A DNA stretch of 64,000 bases from Vibrio sp. MEBiC08052 (GCF_001506075.1 NZ_KQ947475.1:2140390-2204389); one strand, 5' to 3'. Counted from the first letter of the stretch, positions 1 to 6,985 are shown. Numbers and translations: made by a program. Notes: a model not told the origin generated them from the letters alone.

Positions 1-117
1 TTTCTTAAACGATCGGCATTAGTCCGACGGACGAGGCTTTACACGATGGGGAAATATTGAACTACTTTTTTGGGGGAATCAAATCTGTGTAACCATCCCT
101 TAAACTAGGGGCATATA

Positions 118-215
118 TTTTAAGAGTGATTCACAGTACGTGGAATTTTCACTGTTTAGGGTAGTATTGTAGTGGCATAGTGAATTCAGCCACCTGATAA
201 GAGGTGTTAACTGCA
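118..215 (+). repeat. Degenerate attC-like site
   Basis: The first 30 or so bases closely match the start of the better-preserved site at 2594-2703, with TTAAGAGTGATTC, then CGTGG, then a T-rich stretch. An internal inverted pair (CACT ... AGTG near 150-182) could form part of the folded attC hairpin. The far end is GTGTTAACTGC, with a possible core GTT near 207. The second half does not match the other site, so this is a weak or decayed copy. It sits 26 bases before the ATG of the next gene, the usual place for a cassette boundary. Confidence 0.4.
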
Positions 216-240
216 TGGCTGTAACTGAAGGTGAAAACAA

Positions 241-540
241 ATGGGCTTCTTGATTTGGCTTCTGGCTCACATAATGTTGATATGGTGGGTAGTTAAAACA
301 CCTCGGAGACAAAAATTATTGGATCTACAACAAATAATCAGTGATTTTAAAGAGTCTCCTTTTAGAAATTTATATTTGATTACCGTTGTTTTAGCAATAG
401 AGGTTTTTGCTTTGGGAGTTACCTGTCCATCATTGTTTATGTTTCATGTGAGTACCCCCTTTGGTGTTTATGAAAGCTGGTTCCTCGCATTAATTTACTC
501 ATGTATTTGGTATTTTTGGGGATGGTTTATCAACAAATAA
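241..540 (+). CDS. Small integral membrane protein, integron cassette
   Basis: I do not recognise this 99-residue protein. It has three hydrophobic stretches, at about residues 2-19, 43-66 and 79-96, rich in Trp, Phe and Leu. A basic, polar loop (KTPRRQKLLD, then QQIISDFKESP) lies between the first two. It probably crosses the inner membrane three times. The ATG follows an AAGGTG ribosome-binding site with 7-8 bases of spacing and lies just after an attC-like repeat, so it is the first gene of its cassette. It contains no signal-peptidase site or enzymatic motif. Function is unknown. Confidence is in its being a real gene, not in any role. Confidence 0.55.
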   Translation: MGFLIWLLAHIMLIWWVVKTPRRQKLLDLQQIISDFKESPFRNLYLITVVLAIEVFALGVTCPSLFMFHVSTPFGVYESWFLALIYSCIWYFWGWFINK

Positions 541-903
541 TTATAGAGATTATGTAGTTAACAAACGTATAACCCTTAAACATACTTTTCCTAATTTGAC
601 AGAAACGTTTTAAAGCAACAGAGATAACACGTTTCTGCCCCATTTCTAGTTACGGGTGTACCCTCATGGTTAGTATTTTTCCTTTCACCAAATATGCTTG
701 ATATGAAATAAGTTGACTATTATTCTCCAAGTGTCATGATGAAGCTTATTAGGACGACATGTTCCACATTTGTGCCTGTAACCTAAAAATTTTGGATTAT
801 TAATCAGTATTTTAATCCAGATGTTTCCATATTTTATCTTTTACATATACAGAACATATCTGTTGAAAAGCTACTATGTGCTCTGCGGAGAAAACGAAAA
901 ATC
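541..903. other. Intergenic cassette sequence without a clear gene
   Basis: AT-rich sequence with no convincing ORF. An inverted pair CAGAAACG (about 600-607) / CGTTTCTG (about 631-638) is present, along with a short GGGTGTACCC palindrome near 653. The string TTAACAAACG near 558 resembles the outer end of a Vibrio attC, but no matching inner end was found. This may be a decayed cassette boundary. Confidence 0.35.
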
Positions 904-1252
904 ATGGACATATTAGAGTCTATTTATCCTAGTGAATTGTTGATAAATTCAGAGAAAGTTCAAAGGTATGCTCTAGCTATGACAAAAGGGGAGAGTTTTC
1001 CTCCACCCGAACTTGTATCTGTCGGCTCATACACTGTTGTAAGAGATGGTAATCATCGTGTTTGTGCTTGAATTCAGTGCTTTGAGCAGAGTATAGATGT
1101 TCATACCATCGAGTGTTGAACTACATAACAAAATGGCAATCAAGCAGTTTAAAGTCATTGCTGAAATGTACGGAAGTCGAATTAACGGCTTCTTGGGTAT
1201 TCCTAGAGCTTCTTCTGAAGAATATGATGAGAGGCATGGCAAGTTACAGTAA
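904..1252 (+). pseudogene. Broken ParB-like nuclease-domain gene
   Basis: Reading frame 1 from ATG 904 gives 55 residues ending at a TGA at 1069-1071. They contain PSELLI, a Pro-rich turn (SFPPPELV) and VRDGNHRVCA, which is the DGNHR-type signature of ParB/sulfiredoxin-fold domains. The following sequence continues sensibly only in the next frame, where a TAG at 1094 interrupts it. It then runs from 1097 to the TAA at 1250-1252 with a 51-residue tail containing GSRINGFLGIP. A frameshift near 1062 plus a nonsense codon at 1094 explains both halves, so I read one decayed gene of about 115 residues. A GGAG lies about 10 bases before the ATG. Single-domain ParB-like proteins are common cassette cargo. 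The family call rests on one motif. Confidence 0.5.
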
Positions 1253-1502
1253 CAAATCTATCCATTGATACGCACATAACAAGTTTGAATCATTTAGTCC
1301 ATCGGTACTACTTGGCTATGAACAATTAGCTACAAAGGCATAACAATCTACTGCAATTGACGCTGTCAACAGTGGCGGTTAGGGTTTAAAGTAATTTGTT
1401 AACTTCGCTTCCAGCGTACTGCGCAATTGAGTGGGGCGCTATAGCCACCCCAATTTTTTTATTAGTATAAATTTTTCAAGTAACATTCAGTTTGAGGTCG
1501 TA
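1253..1502. other. Intergenic cassette boundary region
   Basis: No gene is seen. AACAAAT at 1251-1257 and ATTTGTT near 1393-1399 are inverted. Between them, ATAACAATC and GGCGGTTAGGG (near 1376) resemble attC ends, so a cassette junction is likely here, but I cannot define a full foldable site. The GTPase gene begins at the right edge. Confidence 0.3.
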
Positions 1503-2585
1503 ATGACAGATAGTTTTAATTTATTTGATGAAGTCAATAAAGCAGTAGAAAGTGCATTAAAAAGCCGCGGTGTCGCAAATATTTTACTGGCGGGGAAAAC
1601 AGGTGTTGGTAAAAGTACGCTTTTAAATGCGGTATTCCAAGATAATTTTGCTGAAACTGGTCAAGGACGTCCCGTGACTAAATCAACACGTAAATTTACT
1701 AAAGAGGGAATCCCTGTAAGTATATACGACTCACGAGGCCTTGAAGTTAAAGACTACAAAGAAACGTTAGAGGAACTAGAACAACTAATTGTGAGCCTCA
1801 ATACATCAGACAACGCACTAGATCACATTCATGCATGCTGGCTATGTATTTCAGAAGGGGGGAGAAGAATTGAAGATGCAGAAATAGAACTAGCCAACTT
1901 ATTAGCGCGCCATAAAATTCCAGTAATTGTGGTTATTACTAAAGCAATGTCAGATAATGGCTTTAGAAATGAGGCAATCGAGTTAATACCATGTGCAAGA
2001 AACCATGTGCGTGTGAACTCAGTATCTTTTGAACTAGATGGTGGTTTAAATATTCCTGCGTTTGGTTTAGATAACTTAGTTACTTTGACTATGGAGGTTA
2101 TCCCTGATAGCCAAAAAAATGCATTTGCCGCAGCCCAAAAAGTTATGCTTGATGCGAAAGTGTCAAGATCTCACAAAGTAGTTGCCGGAAGTGCTTCAGC
2201 AGCAGCTACAGCTGCGGCTATTCCTATACCATTTTCAGACTTTTTTGCAATCGTTCCTATACAGATTGGTATGCTCGCAGGTATTAGTGCAAGTTTTGGT
2301 CTGAATCTAGATAAAGCGTTTATGGGGACGTTAGTCTCAGGCACTTTTTCTAGTGTAGCTGGCTCAATGGGGGGGCGTGCACTAGTTGGCAGCTTACTCA
2401 AAATGTTTCCTGGCATGGGGTCAGCAGGTGGTGCTGCTGTATCGGCTACAGTCTCGGCTTCGATTACCACTTTGTTCGGTGAAGCATATATCGCAACATT
2501 ATATAGCCTTCTCAAAGAAGACCCATCAAAAGAACTGTCCGCTGACGAAGTCACAAGAGCTTTTAAAAATAAGTTAAACTCGTAG
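1503..2585 (+). CDS. Era/YcjF-like GTPase with hydrophobic C-terminal domain (integron cassette)
   Basis: A 360-residue P-loop GTPase. Residues 31-39 form the Walker A motif GKTGVGKST. A switch I Thr lies near 59, and D76-S-R-G79 is the DxxG G3 motif. The G4 position reads TKAMSD (146-151), which departs from canonical N/TKxD. After residue 215 the protein becomes Ala/Gly-rich, with hydrophobic stretches near 230-262 and 290-335. This is the layout of DUF697-type GTPases that peripherally associate with or insert into membranes. A GTG at 1431 would add 24 residues, but ATG 1503 has GAGG seven bases upstream and starts where the family usually begins. It is followed directly by an attC-like repeat, so it is the cargo of the last recognisable cassette. 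Its role is unknown. Stress or phage response is possible, by analogy with other cassette genes only. Confidence 0.8.
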   Translation: MTDSFNLFDEVNKAVESALKSRGVANILLAGKTGVGKSTLLNAVFQDNFAETGQGRPVTKSTRKFTKEGIPVSIYDSRGLEVKDYKETLEELEQLIVSLNTSDNALDHIHACWLCISEGGRRIEDAEIELANLLARHKIPVIVVITKAMSDNGFRNEAIELIPCARNHVRVNSVSFELDGGLNIPAFGLDNLVTLTMEVIPDSQKNAFAAAQKVMLDAKVSRSHKVVAGSASAAATAAAIPIPFSDFFAIVPIQIGMLAGISASFGLNLDKAFMGTLVSGTFSSVAGSMGGRALVGSLLKMFPGMGSAGGAAVSATVSASITTLFGEAYIATLYSLLKEDPSKELSADEVTRAFKNKLNS

Positions 2586-2593
2586 CTATAAAA

Positions 2594-2703
2594 AACTGTT
2601 TAAGAGTGATTCGCAACGCGTGGCATTTTTGCTATGCGTTACGTTTAGCGTTTAAGGTGGTATGCAGCAGCATCAATATTGCGTTGCTCACACCTTAACA
2701 AGG
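2594..2703 (+). repeat. attC-like site, last in the array, core bases degraded
   Basis: TGTTTAAGAGTGA at 2597 pairs with TCACACCTTAACA at 2688-2700, and GCAACGC with GCGTTGC inside, so the strand can fold into the long imperfect hairpin typical of attC. The internal CAGCAGCAT spacer is also typical of Vibrio repeats. The outer cores are damaged. The left one reads TATAAAAAAC where TATAACAAAC is expected, and the right one reads AGGCTACAT instead of ending in a GTTA-type core. The site is probably not recombinogenic. Similarity stops at about 2707. Confidence 0.75.
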
Positions 2704-2928
2704 CTACATGGACTTCTGTAACCATCCCAGATACCATCGAGATACCCCTCATCCCATCGGTATGAGCGTCCTGACGGTCTTCCTGTTCCCCAAAACTGAT
2801 ACAAGGGAGCTATTTCCACAACCGGAAAGTCCCCCGGCTCATTCCGTTAAACCTCATCTTTCCACCTTACCCAAAGCTGCGCACTTTTACCTGTGTGCGG
2901 TTTCCTTTTTCGGAGATGGTTACAAGGA
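2704..2928. other. Junction between integron end and integrative element
   Basis: No gene is supported. A GGATGGTTACA-type string occurs here on the minus strand (2716-2726) and again on the plus strand near 2922-2933. This forms an imperfect inverted repeat around the segment. A GC-rich hairpin (TGCGCAC ... GTGTGCG) at about 2877-2899 is followed by a T-rich run on the plus strand. The left end of the mobile element probably lies here, but I could not match a direct repeat to the integrase side. Confidence 0.3.
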
Positions 2929-3357
2929 CTACGCTACTTTCTCTTCCTCCAGCCGTTTCCTCAGCGACCGAACCGTTTCATCATGCTCTTGATAGAACAT
3001 ACTCAGAATGGCATCAAATGCTGGTTTCAGGTCTGAATGCCATAACTTCTCTGAAACATGAATGCCTTTCGTACGTAAATACTTGAAAGCATTGCCAGCA
3101 TTCGGCATAAAACTTCCGACTCCTGAACATGCTGAGCACACAGCTCTCACTGTCCTCCCACATCCATGACACTTCGGACACTGATATGATTGTTGAGCCT
3201 GTTTACCTGCCCAGAGACTTAATCGCAACTCTTCACGGTTGATCAATTGTTCATATCTGCTGATTTCATTATTTATTTCCCATACTCTGAAATCTGTCGT
3301 TACGGTTAGGAGTCGGCTATTCAGAAGCGCAGTATGGGTTTCATATTGTTTTACCAA
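2929..3357 (-). CDS. Phage antitermination Q-like zinc-finger protein
   Basis: 142 residues. The centre holds a DnaJ-type zinc-binding pattern with cysteines at about 60, 63, 66, 74 and 77 (CPKCHGCG ... CSACSG), followed by a charged C-terminal helix. This arrangement occurs in lambdoid late-gene antiterminators of the zinc-binding Q type, which act on RNA polymerase at the late promoter. It is the last gene of the leftward early operon, where Q normally sits. The start is TTG at 3357, supported by GGAG seven bases upstream. It begins five bases after the preceding gene's stop. No late genes remain next to it to be controlled. The Q assignment is inferred from motif and position. Confidence 0.5.
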   Translation of the reverse strand: MVKQYETHTALLNSRLLTVTTDFRVWEINNEISRYEQLINREELRLSLWAGKQAQQSYQCPKCHGCGRTVRAVCSACSGVGSFMPNAGNAFKYLRTKGIHVSEKLWHSDLKPAFDAILSMFYQEHDETVRSLRKRLEEEKVA

Positions 3358-3361
3358 CCGT

Positions 3362-3715
3362 CTACTCCGTTTTGCCTGAGCAGAGTGTTTTTGCCACAGC
3401 GAGGCTAGTTTTCTGATTTGTAGGCCGCCCCAGAAAAATCATGAACGCTATGGATGATAACTGACGCAGAATATCAGGCCGAGCGGTCTTACATTCATCC
3501 ACATAGTCATCCAGATATTGCCCGACCCGCTGAATTGCATAGCTATCATTCAGCCAACGTGCCATCATTAAGTCACACCCGAGCGGATGCTGATGCTGTA
3601 TAACACCTAGCACCGCAATAATCACATCACCAGTCAGTATCGGTCGGCCTCGCTGTAGCTCCGGGGCTCTCTCCAAATGCATTCTGATGAATAGTTCGAT
3701 AGCCTTATCACTCAT
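3362..3715 (-). CDS. Phage early-region protein of unknown function
   Basis: I do not recognise this protein. From ATG 3715 it has 117 residues and is mostly helical, starting MSDKAIELFIRMHLERAPEL. It has no metal-binding or nucleotide-binding motif. An upstream in-frame ATG at 3754 would add 13 acidic residues. I prefer 3715, which has GGAG about nine bases before it and a more typical first helix. It sits between another unknown gene and the Q-like gene, where lambdoid phages carry nin-region genes, so a minor early function is likely. Confidence 0.5.
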   Translation of the reverse strand: MSDKAIELFIRMHLERAPELQRGRPILTGDVIIAVLGVIQHQHPLGCDLMMARWLNDSYAIQRVGQYLDDYVDECKTARPDILRQLSSIAFMIFLGRPTNQKTSLAVAKTLCSGKTE

Positions 3716-3777
3716 CGTTTTACTCTCCGGGTTAAATTCAGTTTCGGTGTCCACCAGCGCGATATCCGGTACAATGA

Positions 3778-4155
3778 TTAAGCGGCTTCCCTGACTTTCA
3801 CTTTTGTCATATCCCGCTCCCAGTGCTCAAAAATATGCTTATGAGGCTGTCTCCCTTTATCGTTCTGGTACGCATGAGCAAGCCAGCTCCGGCAGATGTT
3901 GTCTGTTGGAATAAACTGATAGCGGAACATCCGGATCTCAAAGTTCTGGGCAACTTCATTGAGCCGACCGGCATACTCTGCGGTAATTTCTTTATGATAC
4001 ATGTTCAGCACCGTACTCAGTGAAATGCCCAGATGTCTGGCAACAAAATCATGCGCATCATGGGTACTCAGAGGCATACGCCGAACCAGTGCCGAAAACG
4101 CATGGTTCATCAGTTCACGGCGCATGGCTGTGATTTCGTTGGTTGTAAATTGCAT
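3778..4155 (-). CDS. Phage early-region protein, possible helix-turn-helix
   Basis: 125 residues starting MQFTTNEITAMRREL, with a perfect AGGAGG ribosome-binding site just upstream. Residues about 30-60 (HDAHDFVARHLGISLSTVLN) resemble a helix-turn-helix, where a short helix and a Gly-Ile-Ser turn lead into a second helix. The C-terminal half is rich in His, Trp and charged residues. It is co-directional with the DnaC-like gene, starting 12 bases after its stop, so it is expressed with the replication genes. I cannot name a family. A DNA-binding accessory role is inference from the HTH-like stretch. Confidence 0.5.
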   Translation of the reverse strand: MQFTTNEITAMRRELMNHAFSALVRRMPLSTHDAHDFVARHLGISLSTVLNMYHKEITAEYAGRLNEVAQNFEIRMFRYQFIPTDNICRSWLAHAYQNDKGRQPHKHIFEHWERDMTKVKVREAA

Positions 4156-4167
4156 AGCTTCCTCCTG

Positions 4168-4893
4168 TTATTTTCTGTAACTTTCCCATTGAAACGAGAT
4201 CCATTTCCCACCGTTAGCCCTCATCCGATCCATGATCCGGACTCCCAGCACACTGTTGATTGTCTGAGTGTCCAGTGCTTCAGCACCGGCAGGAAGATTA
4301 GTCAGCATCCCGGTCGGTTTAAATCTGCATGTCCGCTGGTCTACAATCTGATTGAGCACCAGCCGTTCCGCATCAGAATTTCTCTGTAGCCCAACCTCAT
4401 CGAGAACCAGCAAGTTGAAATCAATCATGGTCCGGAGAAACTGCTCTTCGGAGACTTCACTGCTTGCCTTGTAGCAAGCCCGTAATTTCTGCATCAGCTC
4501 ATTGACGGTGATGACCAGACATGAATATCCGGCGACCATAAGCTCATTACAGATTGCTGCTGCCAGATGATTTTTTCCGGTTCCCGGCTGTCCTCCGAAA
4601 ATAAATCCTGTCCCATTGTTGAGATAAAAATTATCGATATACCACCGGGCAAAATCCGCTGCTTTGCGATGCCCTTGGGTTAAAAGTTCAAAGTTTTCAA
4701 CCCGGCAATTTTGATGGATGGGTAAAACACCACACCGGCTGAAAGTCCGTTCAGCCTTAAAATCATGAAACTGCTTCCTGAATCTTTCGTCCTGTCGGGC
4801 TTCATCTTCAGCACGTAAACGCTTCAAGTCTTCCCATGAATATTTATGGCTCCCCTGAGCAGCCCGACGTTTAATTTCATTCAGAGTGATCAT
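4168..4893 (-). CDS. DnaC-like helicase loader of the element
   Basis: 241 residues, with the length and layout of Escherichia coli DnaC. It loads the replicative helicase DnaB at an origin. Walker A is GQPGTGKNH, with the Asn after Lys that is characteristic of DnaC. It is followed by LAAAICNELM, and Walker B is LLVLDEVG. Also conserved are SRCGVLPIHQNC before the ATPase core and VDQRTC ... PTGMLTNLP, with an arginine-rich sensor (RIMDRMR) near the end. Its ATG overlaps the stop of the O-like gene by four bases, giving translational coupling. The pair forms the element's initiation module, which recruits the host helicase. Confidence 0.9.
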   Translation of the reverse strand: MITLNEIKRRAAQGSHKYSWEDLKRLRAEDEARQDERFRKQFHDFKAERTFSRCGVLPIHQNCRVENFELLTQGHRKAADFARWYIDNFYLNNGTGFIFGGQPGTGKNHLAAAICNELMVAGYSCLVITVNELMQKLRACYKASSEVSEEQFLRTMIDFNLLVLDEVGLQRNSDAERLVLNQIVDQRTCRFKPTGMLTNLPAGAEALDTQTINSVLGVRIMDRMRANGGKWISFQWESYRK

Positions 4894-5678
4894 GACTCTC
4901 GCCCCCCGTCAGGCTCCCATTCCCACCCAGCAGGCGGGGTAAAATCTGTTCCGATATAATTCACCCCCTGAGAAACAGATGGCGAGGTATGGCGATGACC
5001 GATATGATTTGCCAGCCACTCAAATTCACACCCCTGCCAGCCTCTGGAAACACAAATACTCAGCACCGCATCGACAGATAGACTCAGTTCATTTCCGGCT
5101 CGATGCATCACCTGCCCCATATGATTCAGGACGGTCTGAGTAATGGCTGCCCGTTTAGCTTTCCTGAGGGTTTTCCAGTCATCCAGCACCTGTGGGTCAG
5201 GCAGAGTCGGCCAACATGAGAAATCCAGTTTCTGAGCCATTTTCTTTTTTGGTTTACTTTTTCCATCTTGTTTTTGATCCGTATTTATTACTAGATCAGT
5301 ATTTATTAGTGTCTGGAAAGCCACATCTGGCTTTTCCGGCTCAGGGATATTCTTATCTGTATTTTCCATATCTGGATTTGCCGTATCAGGCTCATCGTAA
5401 ATAACGTAGTCCAGCTCTCCGGACGCATGTTTTCTGGTTTTGATATATCCTGCATCTTTCAATTCTCTGAGGATCACATAGACCCCATCCCGTCCGGTTT
5501 TCTTCGCTGTCCCCGATGTAACCGTTACCAGTTGAGAGGGACTGATCCGCCAGTTATCCGGCTTTGACAGGATGTAACCGAGTAATCCCATCGCCTGAAA
5601 AGAAAGGTGCCCGCTCTGATAAACATGATTTCCAATCAGGGTGAAACTGTGTCTTCGTCTTGCCCTCTGGATAGCCAT
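4890..5678 (-). CDS. Phage O-like replication initiation protein
   Basis: 262 residues. The first 100 form a winged helix-turn-helix (GLLGYILSKPDNWRISPSQL ... YVILRELKDAGYI), as in phage O-type and conjugative replication proteins. A polar linker rich in Asn, Asp and Pro follows. The C-terminal domain (WPTLPDPQVLDDWKTLRKAK ... CVSRGWQGCEFEWL) resembles the tail of phage replication proteins that contact the helicase loader. Its start shares one base with the Cro-like gene's stop (TAATG), and its stop overlaps the DnaC-like start. The linker or adjoining DNA may contain the origin, as in lambda O, but I saw no clear iterons. O-type function is inferred from architecture and from coupling to the DnaC-like gene. 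Confidence 0.75.
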   Translation of the reverse strand: MAIQRARRRHSFTLIGNHVYQSGHLSFQAMGLLGYILSKPDNWRISPSQLVTVTSGTAKKTGRDGVYVILRELKDAGYIKTRKHASGELDYVIYDEPDTANPDMENTDKNIPEPEKPDVAFQTLINTDLVINTDQKQDGKSKPKKKMAQKLDFSCWPTLPDPQVLDDWKTLRKAKRAAITQTVLNHMGQVMHRAGNELSLSVDAVLSICVSRGWQGCEFEWLANHIGHRHTSPSVSQGVNYIGTDFTPPAGWEWEPDGGRES

Positions 5679-5917
5679 TAACCTGTCCTTTCTGTCGCTT
5701 GCTGAGGTTTCGCCAAATCCAGAGTCAGTGCAGCACTATTCCGGCCAAAATCATCCGGGTTGTATGTATAGGGAATATGAGGGTCGAGATGACATAACAA
5801 CGCAACATGCTCAGGCACTCTGTTTTTAAAATGCTGGGCTCTGGTCACACCAAACGCCTGAGATATCTTTGCTTCGGTTCCGAAATGATTGATAAGGATC
5901 TGATACAACTTGCTCAC
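5678..5917 (-). CDS. Cro-like DNA-binding protein
   Basis: 79 residues, small and basic at the N terminus. KISQAFGVTRAQHFKNRVPEHVALL has the spacing of the YdaS/Cro helix-turn-helix used by lambdoid Cro proteins, and the C terminus is flexible. It is the first gene of the leftward operon, divergent from the CI-like repressor across 142 bases that carry repeated operator-like sequences. This is exactly the Cro position. It would repress the repressor promoter and tune early transcription. Identification is by position plus the HTH pattern, and sequence similarity to a named Cro is low. Confidence 0.6.
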   Translation of the reverse strand: MSKLYQILINHFGTEAKISQAFGVTRAQHFKNRVPEHVALLCHLDPHIPYTYNPDDFGRNSAALTLDLAKPQQATERTG

Positions 5918-6059
5918 TGAACTGTCTCATGAAATGTTATGTTTCATTTCATTCTAAGGAATACTTTCGTTTCGACAAGTAATTTTCGTGACAAACCTTA
6001 ATTTTCATGACATTATGAAAGAATACTTTCAATAATCTTATTCAATAGATTTCATTTCA
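5918..6059. promoter_or_regulatory. cI/cro operator region with direct and inverted repeats
   Basis: This spacer between the divergent regulators contains TAATTTTCRTGACA twice (5980-5993 and 5999-6012, 19 bases apart) and GAATACTTTC twice (5959-5968 and 6021-6030). It also has TTTCATTTCA twice (near 5943 and 6050) and short dyads such as TTTCAT ... ATGAAA. Such repeated half-sites are expected for CI and Cro operators. Which repeat each protein binds cannot be decided from sequence. Confidence 0.6.
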
Positions 6060-6743
6060 ATGGAAACATTATCAGAAAGATTAAAAGCGAGAAGGCTGGA
6101 AAGAGGGCTGACTCAGGATAGACTGATCGAAGAAATTAAACGGCTCTATCCACAGGTTGATTCACTGTCAAGAATGACGATTTCCAACCTTGAAACCGGG
6201 ATGCAGAAATCTGTCAAGGACTTGATGTTACTGGCATTATCGAAAGTCCTGAACTGTAATGCGGAATGGCTGGTTTGTGGGACCGGCGAGAAAGAGCCTC
6301 CCTGCGCTACCGCAATCAGTCAACCACTCAATGTAGAAGGCAAAACACACTTGCAGTATTGCCCGGTACAGTCATGGGAACAGCTTCACTCATTCATTCA
6401 GGCACCGGATGCGACAATTTCAGAAACGACACAGTTTTTACTCTGTCCTCTGCCCACCGGTCCCCGAACCTTTGTGTTGAAAGTCCGGGGGGAAGCCATG
6501 GCTCCCCGGTTTAAAGAGGGTGACTGGCTGTTTATCGATCTTGATCAGATTGAACCTGCCCACAATCAATTTGTGATTTCCCGACATGATGGGGAATATA
6601 CGTTCAAACAGTTTCAGTCCATCGAAGGCAGAAATTTTTTGAAGGTGTCTAATCCCGACTATCCACCAGCGCTGCGTTATGTAGAAATCACTGGCAGTCA
6701 TACCATCATCGGCACCGTTATCACGACGGTCAGCTCACTGTAA
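6060..6743 (+). CDS. CI-like phage repressor, HTH plus S24 fold with catalytic Ser replaced by Ala
   Basis: 227 residues. Residues 1-75 form an XRE-type helix-turn-helix (LSERLKARRLERGLTQDRL ... MTISNLETG). A linker follows, then a LexA/UmuD-type S24 domain from about 120 (FVLKVRGEAMAPRFKEGDWL ... VISRHDGEYTFKQF). S24 autoproteases have Ser in the G-D/E-S-M-x-P motif. Here codon GCC gives GEAMAP, so the nucleophile is missing although the likely Lys of FKQF is present. The protein should dimerise and repress but not self-cleave with RecA. It maintains silence of the leftward operon, divergent from the Cro-like gene. The start is ATG 6060, at the first residue of the usual HTH. Confidence 0.85.
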   Translation: METLSERLKARRLERGLTQDRLIEEIKRLYPQVDSLSRMTISNLETGMQKSVKDLMLLALSKVLNCNAEWLVCGTGEKEPPCATAISQPLNVEGKTHLQYCPVQSWEQLHSFIQAPDATISETTQFLLCPLPTGPRTFVLKVRGEAMAPRFKEGDWLFIDLDQIEPAHNQFVISRHDGEYTFKQFQSIEGRNFLKVSNPDYPPALRYVEITGSHTIIGTVITTVSSL

Positions 6744-6756
6744 TCACCCGACACAC

Positions 6757-6807
6757 CATTAAATCTCAGGCTGGAAAAGCTCAAAGCGACCCACCTGAGA
6801 TTTAATG
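6757..6807. repeat. Perfect 14-bp inverted repeat after the repressor gene
   Basis: CATTAAATCTCAGG (6757-6770) and CCTGAGATTTAATG (6794-6807) are exact inverse complements separated by 23 bases. The pair starts 13 bases after the repressor stop. No U-run follows on either strand, so it is not a standard intrinsic terminator. It could be a Rho-independent-like barrier, a protein-binding site or an RNA hairpin in the repressor 3' end. Confidence 0.55.
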
Positions 6808-6869
6808 AAATAAAACCTTCAATTCATATCTATTCACAGCCTTTCACCTTGGATAAAAGCGACTTCAAA

Positions 6870-6911
6870 TAAGTGATACATATCACACAAATACTCGGAT
6901 TAATTATAATT
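6870..6911 (+). promoter_or_regulatory. Candidate CRP-dependent promoter of the AlpA gene
   Basis: GTGATACATATCAC (6873-6886) fits the CRP pattern GTGA-N6-TCAC. A perfect TATAAT -10 hexamer lies at 6905-6910, with no good -35. The CRP centre falls about 38 bases upstream of the predicted start, close to the class II position. The AlpA-type gene starts at 6986. Confidence 0.45.
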
Positions 6912-6985
6912 TCACTGAATTATGTTGATTTCATTTCTACATTTTTTATTCTACTGAGCATTAGCGTGATGACAGGAAACAAGTA

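Larger units (their letters stand above)
1..2707 (+). mobile_element. Distal, degenerate end of a chromosomal integron cassette array
   Basis: Short unrelated plus-strand genes lie between imperfect repeats resembling Vibrio attC sites (about 118-215 and 2594-2703). Both repeats share a TTAAGAGTGATTC start followed by CGTGG and a T-rich run. The genes are a small membrane protein, a broken ParB-like gene and a GTPase, each with the gene-then-attC order expected of cassettes. No integron integrase is in the window. The attC core triplets are eroded, so this looks like an old array end rather than an active one. The assignment rests on resemblance to known Vibrio repeats. The left limit lies outside the window and the right limit is where attC similarity stops. 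Confidence 0.6.

Noticed and set aside
1027..1242. Minus-strand ORF of 71 codons in the integron region
   Set aside because: It lies opposite the ParB-like pseudogene, whose motifs are meaningful, and has no ribosome-binding site.
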